The notes under the pieces are model-generated. The model was not told where the DNA came from and did not search any database. It saw nothing but the letters and a program-made list of their open reading frames with translations. Positions 54,966 to 64,000 of a DNA stretch of 64,000 nucleotides are shown here, one piece after another. The translations under genes and the position numbers were made by a program. Location: NCBI GenBank assembly GCA_963682175.1, contig OY821782.1:28479741-28543740 (forward strand). Direction: 5' to 3'. This DNA comes from Triglochin maritima (Eukaryota > Streptophyta > Magnoliopsida > Alismatales > Juncaginaceae). Each line of letters opens with the position of its first letter. Position 1 is the first letter of the stretch.

Positions 54966-56397
54966 TGAAGGGTCAGATCACAAGAAGGGTCCTTGGGGTC
55001 AACCCGCTGGGGTGGTGGACTCTGGTTGGAATAACCCGACGATGAGGCGTGAGCAGGTTGGTAATTATGGTGCTGAGACCTTTGATGTGGGGGTTGGTAG
55101 GTCCCCGATGGGCGTGGAGGTTGATAAGGTTGAGGTTGAGCATGCGAGCTCTGACCGTTACCCCCACTAGGCCCCTAAGAGAAGTTAGGATGGTTACGTC
55201 ATCCCGGGTTGTAGGAGTGACTGTACGGGCCATTACGGGGCCTCTGTTGATACATCGCATTTGCATGCTCAGTATCCCTTGGAGCGTAAGCGCATTCCAA
55301 GTCATCATGGCCCGTAAGTCCACACCTACCACACCCGGGAGTAGCGACATGAGCTACAGGAGCTCGGTCCAACTCTAAACACTCAATCCTACGCATGAGA
55401 GCAGCCATTTTCGCCTCAGACGCGATCGATAACTCAACTTGATATGATCCCGCTCGACCAGAAGACCTGGCGGTTGGTGGCTCTCTCATGGTGTCCCACT
55501 CAAATGTGCGTTCAGCTATTAGCTCAAAAGTGTCCCATGCCTCATCGATGGGTTTCATTTAGAAGTCACCCTGACACATCGAGTCCAACAATGTGCGGGT
55601 GTTGTAGTTGAGGCCCTCGTAAACAATTTAGCACAGCTGCCATAGCTCAAATACATGATGAGGGTACTGCTGGAGAAGGTCCTTGAACCTCTCAAAGAAA
55701 GCATGAAAAGATTCGGTCTCAGTCTGATACATTTGATGTATCTGGTGCCGTATCTGTTGAGTTTTCCTTTGAGGGAACAAATCTTCAGAAATACGGTCAC
55801 AAAGTCATCCCAAGACTGAATGGAGCTCACCGGGAGGTTGTACATCCATTTCCTCGCGTTATCCTTCAACGCGAAAGAAATCATCCTCAATCGGACTGAA
55901 TCCTAATCAAGCTGTTGAAGCTTCAACATGGATCATACTTCCTCGAATTCGCATATAAATATATACGGATCCTCCTTATTGGCAGTAAAGGTTGGAAGCA
56001 TGCTCACATATTGAGATTTCAGCTCATAGTTGTTCCCGCGAGCAGGTGGAAGAACTATGCAAGAAGGCTGCGCGGCCCGAACAGGATGGGTCCGCTCCCA
56101 CAAAGTCATCAGTCTATCCTGTCGAGCTAAAGGTGGTGGTGCACCAAGAACTCGATCCTGACTGAATCTCCCTTCCTCTCGAGTCAGAGGAGGAGGAGAA
56201 GGAGGTCGACGTGGTGGTGGGAGCGGACTGAGATAATCCATGAATGGACCCCGGTCTCCCCCGTCACCACGAGACGACTCGGCCTCATGCTCCAAAGGAG
56301 CACGAGGCGGAGATGGTCGATCACCAAGACCGTCCATTTCAGAAAAATGCACTCTCTCAAGTAAAGCGCTCTCACCAGAACGAGCCCAACCTCGCAT
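54966..56397 (-). pseudogene. Gypsy gag pseudogene G2, antisense (copy B)
   Basis: Counterpart of 4331-5762 with identical translation pieces, intact CCHC knuckle and the same frameshifts. Confidence 0.85.
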
Positions 56398-57467
56398 AAA
56401 AATGCTTGACTCGACTCTAAAATAACACAGAACAGAAGGTGTACTAGAGGAGGAGACTACGCGTAGAAAATAGTTGAGGAGAGGACTCAGATGAGGAGGG
56501 AAGAATCCCTAGAGCTAGCGTGGGTAAAGGGTGAGGATAGAAGCCTAGTCTAGCAAACACGACTCAAACAAGCTTAGGATGGCTATGGGTCCTTACAGCT
56601 AGACGACGCCTAACTGCGCGGTCACACGGCCTCAACACACCTCACCTCCCTACGACGAAGACCACAATGCCCAGCAAGTGATCCAAGATCCGGAGATCTC
56701 GTCTCTCCTACTATCGACAAAGTGGGCGACGCCGATCAGGCTATGACGGTCGTGACCGGATCGCTCTCCTAATGTGCCCAAGTCCTAATGGCCAATGTCT
56801 ACTTGCTTTTAGATTAAGGATTTACTTGAGTGTGCTTTTTGGGGCTAAGGGAGGGGTGATGAAATCCCCCACCTTATCTTTGAAGACTATAGGTGATGCC
56901 CCTCCTTAGTAGCGTTTTGATCCTAAATCTAGCAATCAATCGCTCCAATCAAACGCTCAACTCACTCTTGTCCTGATGCAATTCCTACTAACTAATGCAT
57001 GTGCATACAAGATGCATGAATGAGTGTAGGAAATGCGTACCTCACGCCAGCGCTCGACAACTGAAACTAAAGCTAAAAGAAAAGACGACTATATGCCTAA
57101 GTCAAGTACATGATGCGTGACCTAAACAAGTAAGAACGTCTAGTCTTTTGCTTTGGCCAAGTTGATTAATGGGGGAGTGATTAATAATCTGGGAGAAAAC
57201 TAGAATTCACAGCATGCAAAATAGGGCTCCCAGATAACGAAAATGAAGCAAACAACTACCAGAAGAAAAATGGAAGCAAGAAGACCTCACCAGGTCGCCA
57301 ATTGGCGGTCTCAGACCGCTGATTGGCGGTCCCTTTTGACGTTTAGTTGCTCCAACTCCTCCAGTAGCCTCCCCGTGAACTCTAGGATCCCTGAAACTAA
57401 GAAAAACTGGAAACAAAAAATTAAAAACCACTCGAATCGTCCACACCAAGGTCTGGACATAGCCCCG
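56398..57467 (-). other. Gypsy leader of G2, antisense (copy B)
   Basis: Counterpart of 5763-6832; dyads at 57293-57310 and 57314-57331. Confidence 0.8.
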
Positions 57468-57484
57468 CCCTGGCAACGGCGCCA
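57468..57484 (-). other. tRNA-Asp primer-binding site of G2 (copy B)
   Basis: Counterpart of 6833-6849. Confidence 0.85.
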
Positions 57485-57855
57485 AAAATTTGATGTTGAC
57501 TGGAATTTTTTTTGAAAACCGTTTTTTGGGAACTTGCATGCCTAGTGGGAGTTGCAAGGTAGAAGTGTTTTATGTAAACCACCTTGCAACCGGCGGCAAA
57601 TAACTTTTTTATTTGCTGATTTACCATGATTTAAAACGTTTTTTGGGGTCATTAAATCATGATGGAGCTCAGTATCTAGATTAGTAAAATGGCTTTATGA
57701 ACTATTGCATGAGGATTTGATCGAATGCTTTATTTTTCTTTTGGTCTGAATGTTACAGCTATTAAGTCAGTTTATTTCTTATGACTATTGTAGCTCGTTA
57801 TATTTTATGCTAGAACTCATGTATCGCTATGTATTTTGATTGTCCTAGATTCTTT
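57485..57855. other. G2/C1 junction, no LTR found (copy B)
   Basis: Counterpart of 6850-7220. Confidence 0.5.
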
Positions 57856-60800
57856 ATGGCTGCTTCCAAAAGCATTGTCGCTGATCTGACTCGAGGAGAT
57901 AAACTCAATGAAAGAAATTACGATCTGTGGCATCGTAAAATTGAGTATCTCTTAGAGGATCAGGACATGTTAGAAAACATAAACCAATCTATGTCTCCCC
58001 CCGAGGAGGGGAATACTGCGCAACATCGCATAAACTTGGATGTTTATAATGCATGGACAAAGAAAGACCGAATTGCTCGAATCACAATTCTAAGTTCAAA
58101 GAGGGACGATCTGTTACTGCGGTTCGAAAAGTTTCGAACTGCAAAGGCCTTGTAGGAAGATGTGAAGTTTTAGTACGGAGTGACCTCCGTCACAAGGGCC
58201 CGCCAGCTTGGGCTCATGTTTGATGGGTATAAAATGCGCCAAGGTCACACAATGAGGCAGCATATTACCGCAATGTCAAACATGATTAGCGAGCTGAGCG
58301 CTGCCGGTCGTGCTAAGACCGATGAGGAGCAAGTGTCTGCTCTCATCAGATCGTTGCCTTCGAAGAATTGGGAGCATATGAAGGTCCATCTGCCTCATGC
58401 TGATGACATCAGGACATTTTACCAGGCCGCGAAACACCTTGAACTGGAGGAGGACCGCATGCTTGCGGAAGCCCCTCTAACTGAAGTATTTGCTGCTGAG
58501 GCTGGTGCTCCTCGGAGGAGTGCAGGTTTTAAGCGCAAAAGAGATAGAGCTCGGGGTTTTAAAGGCAAGAAGGGTGCACATGCAAATAAAACAGAAAACA
58601 AAGCTGGAAAGAAACGATCTCGAGGATCCAGAGGTGGGAAAGATAAGTCTAATGTGACTTGTTTTAACTGCCGAAAGACTGGACATTTTGCTCGTGAGTG
58701 CACAGAGCAAAAGGTAATTACTGTGTGTAATCCCTCGAATTGTAACGTGACTAGTTCTGTGATGCTCACTGATCATTCTCTTGTGTGAATCGTGGATTCA
58801 GGTACCACGGACCACGTAACAAAGGATTGTTCTGCCTTCGTGGAATATCGTCGTGTTCCAAGTGGGAGGCGAATAAACATGGCAAACAACACTAGCATTG
58901 AAGTTCTTGGAGTTGGCACATGCAAAGTGGCTTTGCGAAGTGGTCGGATCCTATTACTTCACGACGTGTTGTATGCACCAACTATACGGCGAAATATTAT
59001 TTCTGTTGTTGTTTTGATGAGACATGGTTTTAAAGTTGTTTTTGAAAACAATGATATGGGTTTATACCTTGCTAACATTTATTATGGACGTGTCTTTCTT
59101 TCAGACGATTTTATTGTGTTGGACACAATTTATGATTTCAATCGTAATACTAGTGCCTTTATGAGCCAAAGTTCCATGAATAATGATTCAGTTATGTGGC
59201 ATGCTAGACTAGGTCACATTGGTGTTGACCGGATGAACAAGTTGGCAAAGGAGGGGGTATTAGGAGAATGCTCCAAATTTGAATTGTCGACCTGTGAATC
59301 TTGTCTAGCTGGGAAGGCAACTAGAAAACCGTTCGGAAAAGCCATTAGGGCTACTTCTCCTTTAGAACTAATTCACTCAGATATTTGTGGACCTTTGAAT
59401 GTGCGTACTAGACATGGACAAAGTTACTTCATCACATTCATTGATGACTTCACTAGATATGGTCATATTTATCTTATTTCTCACAAGTCAGAAGCTCTAG
59501 AATGTTTTAAGAAATTCATGAGCTTAGTTGAGAATCAGTTGGATAATAAGATAAAAACTCTTAGAACGGATAGAGGTGGTGAGTATCTCTCCATAATTTT
59601 CAAGGAGTTATGTGATGAAAAGGGGATATCTAGACAACTGACTATGTCTTATACTACTCAGCAAAATGGTGTTGTCGAGAGAAGGAATAGAACGTTGCTC
59701 GACATGGTTAGGTCCATGATGGCGCATGCGATCTTGCCAATTTCGTTTTGGGGAGATGCTCTAATGACTGCTGCCTATATCCTCAATAGAGTTCCAACAA
59801 AATCGGTTCCCTCAACTCCATATGAGTTATGGACAGGACGGAAGCCTAATTTTAGTCTGCTGCGTCCTTGGGGATGCGCGGCATACATTCATTCTACTAG
59901 TCACCGATATGGAAAACTAGGACCTAGAGGGAAAAAATGTATCTTTTAAAAATACAGTGATCTCTCCAAAGGTTATGTTTTTATCGGGTTAGACGAGAAT
60001 GAAAGAATGACGGAACTGGAGCCTAGGGATGCCACATTCTTGGAAAATGATTTTCCAACTCTTGCTGGAGCTATCAAAGAGTCAGTGGACTTCTTTGAAC
60101 AACAAGATGAGGACATTGCCACTCCACAGGATCAGGATCTGGAAGTTGAACATGAGGTTCCACCAGTCAATCCTAGTGGGAGCAGCAATGTTGAGGATCT
60201 GATAGCTCTCACGGAGGATGAGCCATCAGATACCCATCTGCGTCGAAGTAAACGCAAGCTCATTCCTCGTAGGCGATTTCGCTTAGAGGAAGAGGCCCTC
60301 ATGATAGCTCAAGAAGAAATTGATTATGAATCATCCGGGATGACAATAATCGATGAGCAAGAACCGGAGACCTTGAAAGAGGCTTTGGAAGGTCCAAATG
60401 CTAAAGAGTGGTTAGAAGCTATAAAGGAAGAGTTGGAGTCGATGAAAGTTAATCGAGTCTGGGACTTGGTCGACTTACCACCGAACCGAAAGGCCATTGG
60501 GGCCAAGTGGATCCTCAAGATTAAGAGGAAGGAGGATGGATCTATTGATAGATTCAAGGCTAGACTGGTAGCTAAAGGCTACACCCAAAGAGAAGGCGTG
60601 GATTTTGAGGAAACCTTTTCACCCGTGGTTAGGTTTGCCTCCATCCGCCTTCTACTAGCTATTGTAGCTCAGATGGACTTAGAGCCTTACCAAATGGATG
60701 TAACGACTGCTTTTCTCAATGGAGAACTTGAGGAGGAGATCTATATTGATCAACCTCAAGGTTTTGAAGTCAAAGGAAAAGAGCGCAAAGTGTGCAAGCT

Positions 60801-61926
60801 CAACAAGTCCTTGTATGACTTAAAACAAGCGTCTAGACAGTGGAACATTTGCTTTCATCAAGCTATATCAGAGAACGCGTTCTCTATGCTTGGGGAAGAT
60901 CACTGTGTGTACGTTAAGAGATCCAATGGTAAATTTGTCATTCTGACCTTGTATGTTGATGACAAACTCATGGCTGGCAATAGCAAAGAGTTGCTGAAAT
61001 CCACTAAAGAGTGGTTGTCCTCCACGTTTGATATGAAGGACATGGGATAAGCTAGCTACGTCCTTGGTGTCAAGATAGTTAGAAATAGGTCCAAGAGACT
61101 TCTAGGATTGTCTCAAGAGACTTATATTAACAACATCTTGAAGAAATACCATATGGACAAATGCAAACCAATCGACACTCCTGTTGAGAAGGGTTTGCAC
61201 TTGAGCCTTGATAAGCATCCTGAGACTCCTGAAGAGAAGGCCAAAATGAGCAAGGTTCCATACTCCAATGCTGTGGGAAGCCTTATGTATGCTATGATGT
61301 GTACTAGGCCAGACATTTGTTATGCTGTGGGCATGGTGAGTCGATACCAGTCCAACCCAAGCATGGAGCACTGGAAGGCAGTCAAGAGAATCATGAGATA
61401 CCTCAGAGGAACGAGTAACTACATGTTGTCTTACCAAGCATCAGATCTCCACCTGATTGGCTATAGTGATGCCGATTGGGCTGGAGACATTGATTAAAGG
61501 AAGTCTACCTCTGGTTATGCTTTCTTGTTGGCTAATGGGGCCATCTCATGGTCCAGTAAGAAGCAAACTTGTATAGCTCTGTCGACTATGGAAGCAGAGT
61601 ATGTTGCATGCTCTGCAGCAGTACAGGAGGCAGTTTGGTTGAGGAGGTTCTTACAACATACTGGGCTTGTAGAGACATCTGATGAGCCTATTGTTGTCTA
61701 TTGTGACAACAAGGCTGCCCTTTGTTATGTGAAAGACCCCAAATATCATGGAAAGACCAAACATATACAGGTTAGGTATCATTTTGTGAAGGACATCATA
61801 GCGAGAAAGGAAGTTGTGTTAAGACATGTGTCTACTAGTCTTATGGTAGCTGACCCTCTTACCAAGGCTATAGCTAAGGACTCGTTTGTGTCTCATGTGA
61901 AGTCCTTAGGCTTACGTAGACTTTGA
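57856..61926 (+). pseudogene. Ty1/copia gag-pol polyprotein C1, six stops (copy B)
   Basis: Counterpart of 7221-11291: same frame, same domains and the same six stops (58153, 58171, 58786, 59947, 61048, 61495). No difference from copy A is seen in the translations. Confidence 0.95.
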
Positions 61927-63174
61927 TGTATTGGCATGTCTAACTTCCTTTTATGAGTGATTGTGTTTTTCATTTCAACTATATTTGTTTGGTTGATGTA
62001 GTTGTTCTAGCATAAAATATTATTCTGTCAATAGGCTGAAGAATGCTTACTCACACGAGCATTCGTCTCTGGCACTTTTGATAGCGAGCAGAGATGAGAC
62101 TGATCATGAGGAGATCTTGCATGATAGATCCGGAGAAGTTCATGATCGGATAGTCGCCTTGATTAGGAATCAAGATGAGATCCTCTATGTTGGTGAGGAT
62201 TGACATGAATGTTCCCACGATTCATGTGACCTATAGAAGCCAAGTGCGAGCATCACATGTGGCGCCAGGTGACACCTGTATAGTGTTAAGGTGACAATGA
62301 TGAAGCTTGGGTCAGGTGCAGAGGGGGTGCGACTGGACTAAGACTTGTATGGTGTTGAGAGACAGACATACTGTTGTGTACAGTATGATCCACCATAACA
62401 TGTTTGTCATACAACATGTGCTGAGCGACCATTTGGAAGTGAAAGGATGGATCCATGTTCCTTCACTGTGTGAGTCCAAGACTTGATTGTCATTTAGTTG
62501 CCCTCAGTGACCTTCGACGACACCATGAAGCAAAGAGTTGATGTGGCTACTTTGGGATGTTATCTATGACCATGAGAGATTCGGTCTAAAGAGGCATCTT
62601 CGGGAAAGGAGTCAACTCCGAGTGTAATGGTGGTCTGGGACGAAGGGAAAGGTTTGACTCGACTGCACTAAAAGTATTTGCTGGGCCCAACTGTATTGGA
62701 TACAGTAGCAAGTACCTTGAGGACAAGAAGGTATTCTCTCCGAGGGATCGAGATACTGTTCATGTCAAGTGAGTTTCTGAGTAAACTTGGGGAACAGTGA
62801 TGTGCATTTGACTGCTTAATTGTTATTTTTGTGAGGATGTTGTCATTCTGGCCTTCTAGTAAGGTTTCTAGTTTGAGACTCCTAATTGAAGGTGCATCAC
62901 CGGTCGCACGACCCATTTTTCCATATGATCAGAAGAGTACATGTGTCGGAGACACAGATGGTCTTGTATCAGGGATACATGATCAGAGACTTGCGTATTG
63001 TGGATGCATTCTTGGAAGAGAGAAATAGTTGTATATATCAGGGATGTATACATATGTGTCGGGGACACATGAAGAGGTGACACATTGCCATCTTATGATT
63101 GTATGTATCGGGGATATATACGTATGTGTTAAAGACACAAAAGGAGATGACATGTTGTTGACGTGTTGTTGTGC
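61927..63174 (+). other. Copia C1 3' non-coding region (copy B)
   Basis: Counterpart of 11292-12539. Confidence 0.65.
62942..63139 (+). repeat. Array of six small hairpins (copy B)
   Basis: Counterpart of 12307-12504. Confidence 0.75.
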
Positions 63175-63184
63175 AAGTGGGAGA
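63175..63184 (+). other. Polypurine tract of C1 (copy B)
   Basis: AAGTGGGAGA directly before the 3' LTR. Confidence 0.7.
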
Positions 63185-63571
63185 TATTGGATTAATCTAA
63201 GGATTAAGATGATGTTTGCCCAAAGCACTGACACGTGACACACTCTCATTGACTGCGCATTAGGGTTTAGGGTGGGGCCATCTATATAAAGAGGGGAGCC
63301 TCCCATTGGATGGATGATTCTTGTGTGCAAACCCTAGCTCCACCAAACCCTAGTCGCACCTCTCCCTCTCTCTCCCATTCGTCCCTCCACATCCACGAAG
63401 CCAATCCGTGGACTCTTGGGTTGTGGACTCGTGCTTCTTCTCCAAGAGAGTAGAAGACTGACCGGTGCTCCAGAGGATTCCGTGAGGTGATCGCCGATCC
63501 ATTCCGCTGCCACAGGTTCTCTCCACCAAAGGTAATTCCAAACCTGTAGATTCAATCGTAGATTGCTAACA
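63185..63571 (+). mobile_element. Copia C1 3' LTR (copy B)
   Basis: Counterpart of 12550-12936; TATATAAA at 63283-63290. Confidence 0.6.
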
Positions 63572-64000
63572 CCAACACCACTGGAGCTCCAGCAGCAACC
63601 ACAACCATGCAGGAAGCTTCCTGCAGCTATGGTTGCTGGCATGATGGTGCAACACTCGCACCACCAGCCACCTTGCGTGATAGCCAACCCTCTGACCATC
63701 ACCCCCACGTCTCATCTCATTCAAGGACCAGGAGCATACATGAGTTTGCTGCAAATCTCACTGGAGATCGCCAGAGAATAGCCTACAACAACCTCTTCCT
63801 AGCCGCACCAACAAGCAACACTTCTTCTAGTAACCAAACCAGATTTGATTGCAGCTACACCACGTTGGAGGGAGGAGGAGAGGGTCTGGATTTCGTGGGA
63901 GAGGGAGGGAAAAAGGATATGGACGACTAGGGTAAGGTCTGGTTTTGTCTCAAGGAAACAAAGAAAGGCAACAAAAGAATGAGAAATATTCTTCATTAAC
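63572..64000. other. Unassigned region right of C1 (copy B, cut by window end)
   Basis: Counterpart of 12937-13365; no recognised gene. Confidence 0.4.

Larger units (their letters stand above)
50628..64000. repeat. Large direct duplication, copy B
   Basis: Repeats 1-13365. Features below from here to the window end are the counterparts of copy A and share all its defects, including the six C1 stop codons, so those arose before the duplication. Confidence 0.97.

Overview
The window is a block of plant intergenic heterochromatin built almost entirely from LTR retrotransposons. The evidence is Ty1/copia and Ty3/gypsy gag-pol fragments, primer-binding sites matching plant tRNA-Asp and tRNA-iMet, Sirevirus-type polypurine tracts, and several nested insertions, two of them with readable target-site duplications (TSDs). 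A flowering plant fits; I cannot name the species. I see no host gene, rRNA, tRNA or CRISPR array.

Layout. Bases 1-13365 and 50628-64000 are two direct copies of one segment, nearly identical and about 50.6 kb apart. Both run off the window edges. Each copy holds, left to right: the 5' part of an antisense gypsy element, a CACTA-like fragment, two opposed gypsy LTR fragments, a second antisense gypsy gag with leader and PBS, and a dead copia element (C1). C1 has a full polyprotein frame broken by six stop codons and a 3' LTR.

Bases 13366-24087 are older debris: an antisense Sirevirus pol fragment with a duplicated RNase H end and GGTCGACC-rich arrays, an unassigned 1.5 kb stretch, three gypsy LTR pieces, and a solo LTR (22478-23708, TSD GTTAG).

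Bases 24088-51068 can be read as one antisense gypsy gag-protease element (called G-A here) split by three insertions. (1) A gag-only Sirevirus-like element, 25489-30853, TSD ATGGT. (2) A degenerate forward gypsy derivative (G8), 32076-38965, itself hit by a solo LTR (32658-34252, TSD AAACT). (3) A 10.8 kb composite, 39411-50203, bounded by short GC-rich inverted repeats. It carries a young gypsy element (G9, 40142-48704) between a repeat-rich left arm and two 22-bp minisatellites.

How the parts work together. The two intact long reading frames are G9's gag-protease (1035 aa) and the gag of the Sirevirus-like element (524 aa). Neither element encodes reverse transcriptase, RNase H or integrase, so both would need an autonomous partner. 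G9's LTRs differ at only two sites that I found, so it moved recently. The most notable signals not explained by coding are paired 18-bp palindromes spaced exactly 21 bp in both the U3 and the leader of the gypsy family, CGGTCGACCG arrays in the Sirevirus-like LTRs, a run of six small hairpins upstream of the copia PPT, and a conserved non-coding block between gag and 3' LTR in the gypsy family. I found no convincing new biological system beyond these.
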